A DNA stretch of 18,389 nt from Rhodocyclales bacterium. GTDB lineage: Bacteria; Pseudomonadota; Gammaproteobacteria; Burkholderiales; Rhodocyclaceae. The stretch lies in the NCBI GenBank assembly GCA_021286885.1, contig JAJTBM010000015.1:1-18389 (forward strand). The letters run 5' to 3'. Numbering within the stretch: the first letter of the stretch is position 1; every line of letters starts with the position of its first letter. Positions 1 to 7,624 of this stretch are shown piece after piece. The translations under genes and the position numbers were made by a program. The notes under the pieces are model-generated. The model saw nothing but the letters and a program-made list of their open reading frames with translations. It was not told where the DNA came from and made no database searches.

Positions 1-25
1 GCGGGAAGTTGATTAAGGTGCCGCT

Positions 26-457
26 ATGAAAAGAAATCGAGTTACAGGCGGTTTCGTATTGCTTGAGGTGCTGGTTGCACTCGTGGTCTTCTCGCTGGGG
101 CTGCTGGGGATGCTGGGTTTTCAGGCATCGGCCATGTCCATTGCCACCGATAGCCGGTTTCGCACCGAGGCCGCCATGTTGGCAGACGAGTTGATTGGAA
201 AGATGAACGCCTCAAGCATGTCTACAGTACGTACTGATTTTGCAGCGAATGGCTCCAAATATTTGGACTGGTACAACAACCGGGTTAAGGGGAATGCCAA
301 GCTTCCTAATGCAACCGCATCCGTGACCTTCTCAAATACGGTGACGGCAGATACCTGGATTGCAACAGTGAGGCTTGAGTGGGACATGCCCGGATCTTCT
401 GGTGAGGCTACGGATGTACGCCATGGCAAGTATGTCACCCAGGCAATGTTGTTCTGA
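26..457 (+). CDS. pilV: Type IV pilus minor pilin PilV (143 aa)
   Basis: A minor pilin thought to join PilW, PilX and PilY1 in the inner-membrane complex that primes pilus assembly and may sit at the pilus tip. The N-terminus is a class III prepilin leader: a short basic stretch ending in Gly-Gly, predicted PilD cleavage after Gly9, then FVLLE with the conserved Glu at +5 (residue 14) and a hydrophobic helix to about residue 37. The length fits PilV/GspI-type pseudopilins. An AAGGTG ribosome site lies at 15-20. An upstream frame, ending in a TGA at 27-29 that overlaps this ATG as ATGA, may be the tail of another minor pilin such as fimT, but too little is visible to name it. pilW starts 10 bases after the stop, so this is one operon. 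The family call is firm; PilV rather than another pseudopilin rests on gene order. Confidence 0.88.
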   Translation: MKRNRVTGGFVLLEVLVALVVFSLGLLGMLGFQASAMSIATDSRFRTEAAMLADELIGKMNASSMSTVRTDFAANGSKYLDWYNNRVKGNAKLPNATASVTFSNTVTADTWIATVRLEWDMPGSSGEATDVRHGKYVTQAMLF

Positions 458-467
458 GGGCAAGCAG

Positions 468-1712
468 ATGAGCAATGGGCGTAATGGACTTGTTGACTTG
501 GGGCTGAGGAGGCAGCGCGGTATTTCCATGGTGGAAGCCCTGATTGGGGTGGCTGTGGGGATCGTGGCCTCCATCGTGATTCTCAAGTCTTATTCAGCCA
601 GCGAGGCTTTTCGACGCAGTTTGAGCGGGTCGGCGGATGCATCCCAGACGGCTTCCATTGTGGGGGCCAGCCTGGACATGCTGATTCAACAAGCTGGAGC
701 GTCCCTGGTGCAGGGGCGGAATGTCTGGGGGTGTCGAATCAGTGCAACCAAGAGTGGCACCGCTTTGTTGCCCCGGGAGGCCGCATTTGATGCGCCGTTT
801 GCGTCTGTCCCCCAAAACATACGGGTCTTGCCGGTGGGGATTTTGAGCGGTGGTTCAAGCGGTTCCGATGTGATTGTGCTGATGGCGGGGGCTTCGGCTT
901 CCGGTAATCGTGGCGTACCTTTCGACTCGACCGGGACCACCTTGGTCATGAAAAACGCCATTGGTGTGGGGCTGCGCAATGCCACCGAAAGTGCGACCGA
1001 TCTGTTTCTGGCGGTTCCTCAGGATGTCAGCGGAGATTTGGGCGGCTGTCAGATTGTGCAAGCGGCTACATCCACTTCAACAGGCACGTTGATCAATGAC
1101 CCCAATTATGGGCTGAATGTGGTGCCTGCTGAAGGTGCTGTGACTGGAGCCAGCGCATCGTACACCACGGTAACGATCAACTCGACAACTTACGGCGCTT
1201 TGGCGTCCACATCAAACAGCCCTTCAGCCTTCCATCTGGGGCGAGAAGATCAGCCGATCTTGTCCTTGCTGGGGGTTAACAGTAATAACGAGTTGGTAGA
1301 TCTAGACCTGCTGAACCGTCGGGCTACCCTGAGCATTGGTGAAAACGTTTTCATGATCAAGGCTTTGTATGGAGTTGATGATGGCGGTGGTGGTGGTACT
1401 GCAAACGATAATGTGATCGATAGCTGGATTTCTCCGGCAACAACGGGCTGGACGCTGTCCACGTTGATGGGGGGCGCTGCCGCTACAGCTCAAAAGATAG
1501 ACCAGATCAAAGCTATTCGCCTGGGTTTGGTGCTGCGCTCGTCCCAATACGTTAATAGCGATGCAGCCCAGTCCTCGATCACCTTGTTTAGTGATCTGGG
1601 CGATACCCTCAAGTACACCCGGACCCTGAGTTCATCAGAAAAGGGCTATCAGTACCAGGTGTTTGATTGGGTCATTCCCTTGCGCAACATGAAACTGATT
1701 CCCAAGTCATGA
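468..1712 (+). CDS. pilW: Type IV pilus minor pilin PilW (414 aa)
   Basis: A PilW-family minor pilin, part of the PilV-W-X-Y1 initiation/tip complex. I start it at the ATG at 468: it follows a GAGGG ribosome site and places a standard prepilin leader at the N-terminus. The frame is open from 375, but that ATG lies inside pilV. The leader ends RRQRG, with predicted cleavage after Gly18, then ISMVE with Glu at +5 (residue 23) and a hydrophobic segment to about residue 39. Cys89 and Cys194 could form a disulfide in the globular domain. A run of five glycines encoded by GGC and GGT triplets lies near 1384-1398. The stop overlaps an in-frame upstream ATG of pilX, and the real pilX start is 15 bases on. 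The PilW name rests on position between pilV and pilX and on the large size. Confidence 0.87.
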   Translation: MSNGRNGLVDLGLRRQRGISMVEALIGVAVGIVASIVILKSYSASEAFRRSLSGSADASQTASIVGASLDMLIQQAGASLVQGRNVWGCRISATKSGTALLPREAAFDAPFASVPQNIRVLPVGILSGGSSGSDVIVLMAGASASGNRGVPFDSTGTTLVMKNAIGVGLRNATESATDLFLAVPQDVSGDLGGCQIVQAATSTSTGTLINDPNYGLNVVPAEGAVTGASASYTTVTINSTTYGALASTSNSPSAFHLGREDQPILSLLGVNSNNELVDLDLLNRRATLSIGENVFMIKALYGVDDGGGGGTANDNVIDSWISPATTGWTLSTLMGGAAATAQKIDQIKAIRLGLVLRSSQYVNSDAAQSSITLFSDLGDTLKYTRTLSSSEKGYQYQVFDWVIPLRNMKLIPKS

Positions 1713-1726
1713 TCGGAGTGGGTGTG

Positions 1727-2392
1727 ATGAAAAAAAATTCCCATTATCCGGATTTCACGCGCCTTGCTAGGCGTCGTGCTGCGTCGGGGGCTGTGCTCAC
1801 GGTGGTTCTGGTGGTTCTGGTGATCATGATGCTGGGATCTTTGTCGCTGCTGCGCTCGGTGGATACCTCCGCCTTGCTGGCGGGGAATATTGCTTTCAAG
1901 CGCCAGTCTTTGAACGCGAGCACGGTGGGTATGAACACTGCGTTCGGAAAGTTCCTGACGACAGACTTCATTTCCTATGCAGATTCGGATGCGGGCTGTG
2001 ATTCTGCGGCGGCCTCTGGCTCATGCACCTACCGGAGCAACTGGAAGGCACTTAATTATGTACCCCGCCTGCTGGAGGCGGATGCCAATGGTGTCCCCTT
2101 GATTCTCAAGGGGACTTCCCCGACTTCAGATACTGTGTTTTCCACCGGAACCCCATCGGTGACGATTGAGAACAACAAAGTGCGCTTTGTAATTGAACGG
2201 ATGTGTACTGACTATGGCGCCGTCACTGAGGCCCGGTGCGCCATTTCCAATAACTTTGAAGTGGGTGGTTCTGCACGCAGCAACAAACCAGGCTCCACTG
2301 CAATGCCCTTGTATCGGGTAACGGTGCGTACGGATGGCCTTAGAAATTCGCAGACCTATACCCAGGCTATTGTGACGACGCAGGTCAAGTGA
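1727..2392 (+). CDS. pilX: Type IV pilus minor pilin PilX (221 aa)
   Basis: A PilX-type minor pilin, thought to work with PilY1 at the pilus tip and in assembly priming. I chose the ATG at 1727 because GGAG lies about 8 bases upstream and the protein then begins with a basic leader. An in-frame ATG at 1709 overlaps the pilW stop and is the alternative. The leader ends near RRRAASG, with likely cleavage after Gly21, followed by AVLTV and a long hydrophobic helix to about residue 42. Position +5 is Val, not Glu, as is often seen in PilX and in the analogous GspK tip pseudopilin. Four cysteines (91, 100, 160, 171) suggest two disulfides. The stop overlaps a possible GTG start of pilY1 as GTGA, so the two genes are tightly linked. 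Identification rests on the leader, size and position. Confidence 0.85.
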   Translation: MKKNSHYPDFTRLARRRAASGAVLTVVLVVLVIMMLGSLSLLRSVDTSALLAGNIAFKRQSLNASTVGMNTAFGKFLTTDFISYADSDAGCDSAAASGSCTYRSNWKALNYVPRLLEADANGVPLILKGTSPTSDTVFSTGTPSVTIENNKVRFVIERMCTDYGAVTEARCAISNNFEVGGSARSNKPGSTAMPLYRVTVRTDGLRNSQTYTQAIVTTQVK

Positions 2393-2406
2393 CTATTTTT
2401 GTTATT

Positions 2407-2413
2407 AAGGAGG
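2407..2413 (+). promoter_or_regulatory. Strong Shine-Dalgarno that sets the pilY1 start
   Basis: AAGGAGG lies 5 bases before the GTG at 2419. It decides the start: this GTG gives a protein beginning with a clean signal peptide, whereas the in-frame GTG at 2389 overlaps the pilX stop and adds ten residues ahead of the signal. Confidence 0.85.
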
Positions 2414-2418
2414 TTGGT

Positions 2419-5400
2419 GTGAAATTTATTTTTCAGTCAACTGGGTTTGCTGGTTTTTTTTCGGTGCTTGCTTTGGCTGCATCGAGTGACTTGAACGCAG
2501 GTGCAACGAGTTTGTATGACCAGCCTGTTGGTGCTTCGGATGTGCCTGCAAATGTAGCCTTGGCCCTTTCGGTAGAATTTCCAACAGCTGTGACTTCTGC
2601 ATATAAAGAAGTATTTGATACGACTGGGAGTTCATCTTATATCGGCTACTTCGATCAAAACAAGTGTTATACATATAACTCAGAAAAAGCTTATTTTGAA
2701 CCGGCGGATTTTGCTGGGGATCGCTACGGCTGTACCGGTAAAAAAGGGCCGTGGAGTGGGTATTTCATGAACTGGGCTACAATGCAAGGAATAGATATAT
2801 TCCGGTGGGTGATGACGGGGGGGCATAGAGTTATTGATAAGCCGATTAACTCTTCGGATCCTTCGTCAACAGAGACTGTGTTGCAGAGGGCCTACGCGTC
2901 GCCGCAGGGTGACTCTACCCAAAATACTTTGCGTAGGGTTTTGTATGATAAGGGTTATAGCGACACGGGCTACATTGATCGCTATGTGCCTATAAATAAA
3001 GTCACCGGGGTTGTGAAAAATGATGGGTGGCTGGTTATAAAAAACTGGGGGCAGGGCGAGGACGTTGTCTTTGGTATTGATGCTGTAGATAGTCGGAAAG
3101 ATAGTGATTTTGTTTACAAGGCTCGGGTAAGGGTTTGTGTTGATGAGAGTGTCGGTGGAAAGTCTCTTTTGGAGTCTAATTGTCAGAGATATAAGGTTGG
3201 GGATAAGTATTACTACAAGCCTGTTGGGTTAATGCAGCAGTATAAGGATAAGATGTATTTTGGTTCTTTCGGATATCTGCTGCTTTCTACGGCTGATGCG
3301 AAAGATGCAAATAACGTATCGAACGCAGACAAGCCTGGTGGCGTCATGCGCTCCAAAGTTCAGAGTATTGCGTCTGAAATTACTGAGACAGGAGCATTCT
3401 TCTCTGATCCTTATGGGTTGAAATCCGTAGATGCTGGGGTTGATAATAGCGGGACAATTAATTATCTGAATATGTTTGGCTTTAAATCGGGGGCTTATAA
3501 GTATTACGATCCGGTGAGTGAGCTGTATGCTGATATAATAAAGTATTATAAGAACATGGGCCCTACGGGGATTTATGCTTCAGGCGTAAATGCTGCCTTG
3601 CGTGATGGTTTTCCTGTCATTACTGAATGGAATGATCCTGCTCAGGATGCACTGTATCCAAACAGTGGGGCTTTGAGTTGTAAGAAAAATTACATCATTG
3701 GGATTGGTGATAGTAATACGGCCTATGACTTCAGGCTTTCTGGCGGGCAGGGGACGATTCCTGCTGATGTGGACTCTGATCTGGCGGGGTTGACGACAGC
3801 TGCTTGGACGGCTCGGGTTGGAGATGCGGAGGGGATTTCTGGGCTGGCCTCCATGCATTCTTATCAAGGGAGTTATTTCCTTTCAGGGCTTGCGTACTAT
3901 GCGCACTCAAGTGATATCCGAAGTGATATTTCGGGTAGGCAGACCGTTACAACCTATTGGATGGATGTAAGGGAGGGGGGGAGCCCCAGCGGTAAAAATC
4001 TATTTTGGTTGGCGGCTAAGTACGGGGGGTACAAGAAGCCTAGTGTGTCTGATGACCCCTATCCGTTTAATTCGTCAACTGATACCTGGAATGCAAATGG
4101 GCGAACTTTGGATGGATCTGCGATTCCTGATAATTACTACAGCGCCTCAACTCCAGCGAGCATGCGTTCCGGTTTGATCAGCGCCTTCAAAAGCATTGCT
4201 GCAGGCCAAGGGGCTGCTGCAGGGATCGGGCTTTCGAATATTCAGCTTAATGCGAGCACGGGCGGAGCATTCGCTTACCAGGGGGGCTACGATGCAAGCA
4301 CTTGGTATGGCTATCTGAAGGCCTATACGGTTACGGGCTTTGATTCAAATATGCAACCTCAGCTTACGCTGGCGTGGGATGCAGCGGCTCGCCTGGATGC
4401 GGTTGCTGCGGGGTCTGGCTGGGATACGGCACGCAAGATCATCACGCTGGCCCCCGAGAGTGCGACCAATAACACCCCGAGTGTGGCCCAGTTGCTTGGT
4501 ACGCCCTTCAGATTTTCCAATCTGAGTAATCGGCAGAAGCTCAATTTGAGTGTGACGACTACGAATGCTTCCGGCGATAATACGGATGGCGCTCGCATCC
4601 TTGAATACTTGCGCGGAAATCGGACCAATGAGAGTACCGATACCGAAACCAAGCTCTATCGCCAGCGGGGAAAGTTGCTGGGGGATATTGTTGACTCCAA
4701 GGTGGTTTATCTGGGGGCACCGAGTGCAGATTATGCTGATACTTATAACCCTGGTTACTCCACCTTCAAATCCACCTATTTGAATCGGGCGCCACGGATT
4801 TTTGTGGGGGCCAATGATGGGATGCTGCATGCTTTTGATGCCAGCAGTGATTCGGTTGGGGATGAGATTTTCGGATTGATCCCCTATTCCATGTTTGCAG
4901 GCCCCGATGACTCGCCTGAAATGAGTGGCTTGCAGGCCTTGGCACGTACTAACTACTCCCACCATTTTTATATGAACGCCACGCCAGAGATTCGTGACGT
5001 GGACTTCAATAAAGTTGATGGCCGTTCGGGTGATCCTGATTGGCGCACCATTCTGGTGGTGGGTCAAGGTAAGGGAGGTAAGAGCTTTGTTGCGATGGAT
5101 GTGACCTCGCTCCCCTCCAGTGCGACTGAAACTCAGTTGGCCGGCAAGGTGTTGTGGGAGTTCTCCCATAACAATATGGGCTATAGCTTCGGGCAACCCC
5201 TGATCGCCAAAACCCGCAAGTGGGGATGGGTGGTGATTCTGACGGGGGGGTATAACAACACTTCCGGTAATCGTAAGGGGCGGGGGGCACTGTTTGTGTT
5301 GAATGCTCGAACCGGGGAGTTGCTCCAGGATATTTATACCAGCGAGGGATCCGAGGCTAGCCCGGCAGGTTTGGCCCAGGTGGAAGGCTACGTCCAGAGC

Positions 5401-6198
5401 TATGCGGATTTCACCTTGGATTATGTGTATGGCGGTGATTTGCTGGGGAATGTGTGGCGCTTTGATTTCACCAGCGATTCTGATGATGTGCCGAGCCCCA
5501 CGCTGCTGGCCCAACTTCGTGATCCGAGCGGCAATGCGCAGCCGGTGACTGTTGCACCCAAGATTGAATACTCGGCGGATGACTTGAAGCGCTATGTGTT
5601 TGTCGGGACTGGGCGCCTGCTGCACTCTCAGGATCAGGCCAATACTCAAACCCAGACCTTTTATGCCCTACGGGATGGGACTAAACCGTCGGCTTTTGGA
5701 ACAGAAGATAATCAGACGGATATACCCTCTGGCGGGTCTTTCCCGATTACCCGTGCCCAGATGAGCCAAGTGAACAGCCTGATCAGCGGCATCACCCTGG
5801 ACGCCACCAAACCCATGGGGTGGTACTACGACCTTGCAGGGGTGAATGGTTCGGTCAAGGAGCGCATTACCGTCACACCCGAGGCCAACGACGGTGTGGT
5901 GTCCTGGGTTGGCAATATCTACAACAACGACCCCTGCAACCCGACGGGGAGTGCTCGGATCTACTCGGTGTCGTATGGGACGGCCCAGAGCGTGCTCTAC
6001 ACTTTGGTGGATACCAAATATTCCACCATTCAGTATGCTACATCTGACAAAGCCTTGGCGGATATCACCCTGGTTAAAGTGGGGAGCAGCGTCAAGATTA
6101 TTGGCACCGATGTGACGGGAGCCTCCAAAACTTACGGGACCACAGTGAGTGGCGGAGGGACACCCCGAGTAGTAAATTGGCGCATCTTGCGGCAGTGA
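2419..6198 (+). CDS. pilY1: PilY1/PilC-type pilus tip adhesin and assembly factor (1259 aa)
   Basis: A large secreted protein placed at the type IV pilus tip, with roles in pilus priming, adhesion and surface sensing in relatives. The GTG start gives a signal peptide, basic MKFIF followed by a hydrophobic stretch to roughly residue 28. The N-terminal half is the variable adhesin part and includes a conserved-looking stretch with MNWATM and FRWVMTGG. I see no DxSxS metal site, so a von Willebrand A domain like that of Pseudomonas PilY1 is not evident. The C-terminal half, from about residue 730, carries the PilC/PilY beta-propeller signatures: LRGNRTNE, RGKLLGDIV, VGANDGMLHAFDA near residue 795 and GDLLGNVWRFDF near 1005. 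No RGD motif was found. The DNA for the first 575 or so residues is much more AT-rich than the rest, and the gene holds three G7 runs. It is the last gene of the operon, followed by a hairpin terminator. Confidence 0.93.
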   Translation: MKFIFQSTGFAGFFSVLALAASSDLNAGATSLYDQPVGASDVPANVALALSVEFPTAVTSAYKEVFDTTGSSSYIGYFDQNKCYTYNSEKAYFEPADFAGDRYGCTGKKGPWSGYFMNWATMQGIDIFRWVMTGGHRVIDKPINSSDPSSTETVLQRAYASPQGDSTQNTLRRVLYDKGYSDTGYIDRYVPINKVTGVVKNDGWLVIKNWGQGEDVVFGIDAVDSRKDSDFVYKARVRVCVDESVGGKSLLESNCQRYKVGDKYYYKPVGLMQQYKDKMYFGSFGYLLLSTADAKDANNVSNADKPGGVMRSKVQSIASEITETGAFFSDPYGLKSVDAGVDNSGTINYLNMFGFKSGAYKYYDPVSELYADIIKYYKNMGPTGIYASGVNAALRDGFPVITEWNDPAQDALYPNSGALSCKKNYIIGIGDSNTAYDFRLSGGQGTIPADVDSDLAGLTTAAWTARVGDAEGISGLASMHSYQGSYFLSGLAYYAHSSDIRSDISGRQTVTTYWMDVREGGSPSGKNLFWLAAKYGGYKKPSVSDDPYPFNSSTDTWNANGRTLDGSAIPDNYYSASTPASMRSGLISAFKSIAAGQGAAAGIGLSNIQLNASTGGAFAYQGGYDASTWYGYLKAYTVTGFDSNMQPQLTLAWDAAARLDAVAAGSGWDTARKIITLAPESATNNTPSVAQLLGTPFRFSNLSNRQKLNLSVTTTNASGDNTDGARILEYLRGNRTNESTDTETKLYRQRGKLLGDIVDSKVVYLGAPSADYADTYNPGYSTFKSTYLNRAPRIFVGANDGMLHAFDASSDSVGDEIFGLIPYSMFAGPDDSPEMSGLQALARTNYSHHFYMNATPEIRDVDFNKVDGRSGDPDWRTILVVGQGKGGKSFVAMDVTSLPSSATETQLAGKVLWEFSHNNMGYSFGQPLIAKTRKWGWVVILTGGYNNTSGNRKGRGALFVLNARTGELLQDIYTSEGSEASPAGLAQVEGYVQSYADFTLDYVYGGDLLGNVWRFDFTSDSDDVPSPTLLAQLRDPSGNAQPVTVAPKIEYSADDLKRYVFVGTGRLLHSQDQANTQTQTFYALRDGTKPSAFGTEDNQTDIPSGGSFPITRAQMSQVNSLISGITLDATKPMGWYYDLAGVNGSVKERITVTPEANDGVVSWVGNIYNNDPCNPTGSARIYSVSYGTAQSVLYTLVDTKYSTIQYATSDKALADITLVKVGSSVKIIGTDVTGASKTYGTTVSGGGTPRVVNWRILRQ

Positions 6199-6211
6199 TC
6201 CGCTAATAAAA

Positions 6212-6254
6212 CACAAACCCCCAGGTAAGTCATTCCGATGCCTGGGGGTTTGTG
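6212..6254. terminator. Shared terminator hairpin between pilY1 and trhP
   Basis: A perfect 14-base inverted repeat, CACAAACCCCCAGG at 6212-6225 and its complement at 6241-6254, encloses a 15-base loop. Read on the minus strand the stem is followed at once by TTTTATT, a good intrinsic terminator for trhP. Read on the plus strand the first clear T run (T6, near 6268) is offset, so termination of the pil operon may be less efficient. Confidence 0.85.
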
Positions 6255-6297
6255 CGTATGGATACTGATTTTTTATTGCGGTTTAGATGTGGGGGAA

Positions 6298-7566
6298 TTA
6301 AAGGAAGCGTGCCACGAACGCACCCTCCATCCCTTCCGGCAGGGGTAGCCAGGCTTCGTGGTCGCTGCCGGGGATGCGATCCACGGGGGTTTTATCTTTG
6401 CCCAGCAGGGTGCCGGGTTCGATGACGAAAACTTGGTTGCCCTGGGGGGCGATCAGTTCCAGCCGGTCGCCAACGCCGAAGGCGTTGCGGGAGCTGAGGC
6501 GGGTAAGGCCGCTCGCGCTGTCTCGGGCTTGGACGTCGGCCACGTAGATGCTGCGCCCGGATTCGGAGTGGCCGCGCAGGTAGTTTTGCAGTTCGTGGGG
6601 AGTGTGGCGCTGGTAGAAGCCGTCGGTGTAACCCCGGTTGGCGAGCCCTTCGAGCTGGCCGAGGAGTTCCGGGTTGAGGCCGCGCCCGGCCATTGCGTCG
6701 TCAATCGCCTGGCGGTAGGCCTGGCAGGTGCGGGCCACATAGTAGGGGCTCTTGGTGCGGCCTTCGATCTTGAAGGAGTCGATGCCGATTTCGGTGAGGC
6801 GCTGGACGTGCTCGATGGCGCGCAGATCCTTGGAGTTCAGGATGTAGGTGCCGTGCTCGTCTTCCTCGATGGGCATGTATTCGCCGGCCCGCTTTTGGGG
6901 TTCTTCCAGCAGGTAGACATCGCCAGTCGGGGCCGTGCCGGCCGCGTGGGTCTTGAATTCCCAGCGGCAGGAGTTGGTGCAGGTGCCTTGGTTCGGATCC
7001 CGGTGGTTGAAGTAGCCAGAGAGCAGGCAGCGGCCCGAGTAGGCGACGCACAGGGCGCCGTGGATGAAGACTTCCAGTTCGGTATCGGGGCAATCCTGGC
7101 GGATGCTGGCGATTTCATCGAGGGAGAGTTCCCGCGACAGAATCACCCGGGAGATGCCAGCCATTTTCCAGAAGCGTACGGCCGCAGCGTTCACCGTGTT
7201 GGCCTGAACCGAGAGGTGCACCGGCATTTCGGGCCATGTTTCGCGGATCATCAGGATCAGGCCCGGGTCGGACATGATGAGGGCGTCTGGCTTCAGGGCG
7301 ACCACCGGGGCCATGTCCTTCAGGAAGGTCTTGATCTTGGCCCCGTGGGGATAAATGTTGGCGACCACATAGAATTGCTTGCCCTGGCTGTGGGCGCGTT
7401 GGATGCCGTCGGCCAGGACCGGCAGGTCGCCGAAGTCGTTATTGCGCACCCGTAGCGAGTAGCGGGGCTGGCCCGCATAAATGGCGCTGGCGCCAAAGCC
7501 GAGGGCGGTGTCGAGCATGGCCAGGGAGCCGGCCGGGGCGAGGAGTTCGGGGGTTTTACGGGACAT
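6298..7566 (-). CDS. trhP: tRNA U34 hydroxylation protein TrhP/YegQ, peptidase U32 family (422 aa)
   Basis: Homologue of E. coli YegQ (TrhP), which makes 5-hydroxyuridine at position 34 of a set of tRNAs in a prephenate-dependent reaction. Hydroxyuridine is the precursor of the cmo5U/mcmo5U wobble bases. Although filed under peptidase family U32, members of this branch act on RNA. Near-identical blocks include YAGQPRYSLRVRNN (residues 30-43), LIMSDPGL, VHLSVQAN, VILSRELSL, YSGRCLLSGY, RDPNQGTC and SFKIEGRTKS. Four cysteines (173, 180, 196, 200) occupy the expected Fe-S/metal positions. It is about 30 residues shorter than the E. coli protein, apparently in the middle and C-terminal parts. It begins 58 bases after the DnaJ-like gene on the same strand, so the two are probably cotranscribed. 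Its ribosome site is weak. A minus-strand terminator follows. Confidence 0.93.
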   Translation of the reverse strand: MSRKTPELLAPAGSLAMLDTALGFGASAIYAGQPRYSLRVRNNDFGDLPVLADGIQRAHSQGKQFYVVANIYPHGAKIKTFLKDMAPVVALKPDALIMSDPGLILMIRETWPEMPVHLSVQANTVNAAAVRFWKMAGISRVILSRELSLDEIASIRQDCPDTELEVFIHGALCVAYSGRCLLSGYFNHRDPNQGTCTNSCRWEFKTHAAGTAPTGDVYLLEEPQKRAGEYMPIEEDEHGTYILNSKDLRAIEHVQRLTEIGIDSFKIEGRTKSPYYVARTCQAYRQAIDDAMAGRGLNPELLGQLEGLANRGYTDGFYQRHTPHELQNYLRGHSESGRSIYVADVQARDSASGLTRLSSRNAFGVGDRLELIAPQGNQVFVIEPGTLLGKDKTPVDRIPGSDHEAWLPLPEGMEGAFVARFL

Positions 7567-7587
7567 GGGTACAGCTTCTGTGGGGTG

Positions 7588-7605
7588 ATACCGGCGGGCC
7601 GGTGT
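7588..7605 (-). other. Small hairpin in the dnaJ-like/trhP gap
   Basis: ACCGG and CCGGT arms (7590-7594 and 7599-7603) with a CGGG tetraloop, extendable by a T-G and an A-T pair. No T run follows on the minus strand, so it is more likely an mRNA processing or stability element than a terminator. It may also be chance in GC-rich DNA. Confidence 0.3.
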
Positions 7606-7624
7606 AAGGGCTCGGGGAGGTGTT

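Noticed and set aside
1384..1398. GGC/GGT triplet run in pilW as a phase-variable repeat
   Set aside because: The unit is three bases, so length change would only alter the number of glycines, and five units is short for slippage.
4345..5649. 434-codon open frame antisense to the pilY1 propeller region
   Set aside because: pilY1 has unmistakable conserved motifs here, and the antisense product shows no recognisable domain, signal or ribosome site.
6358..7455. 365-codon plus-strand frame opposite trhP
   Set aside because: trhP matches YegQ across its length with all four cysteines; the opposite frame is a Val/Gly/Ala-rich shadow.
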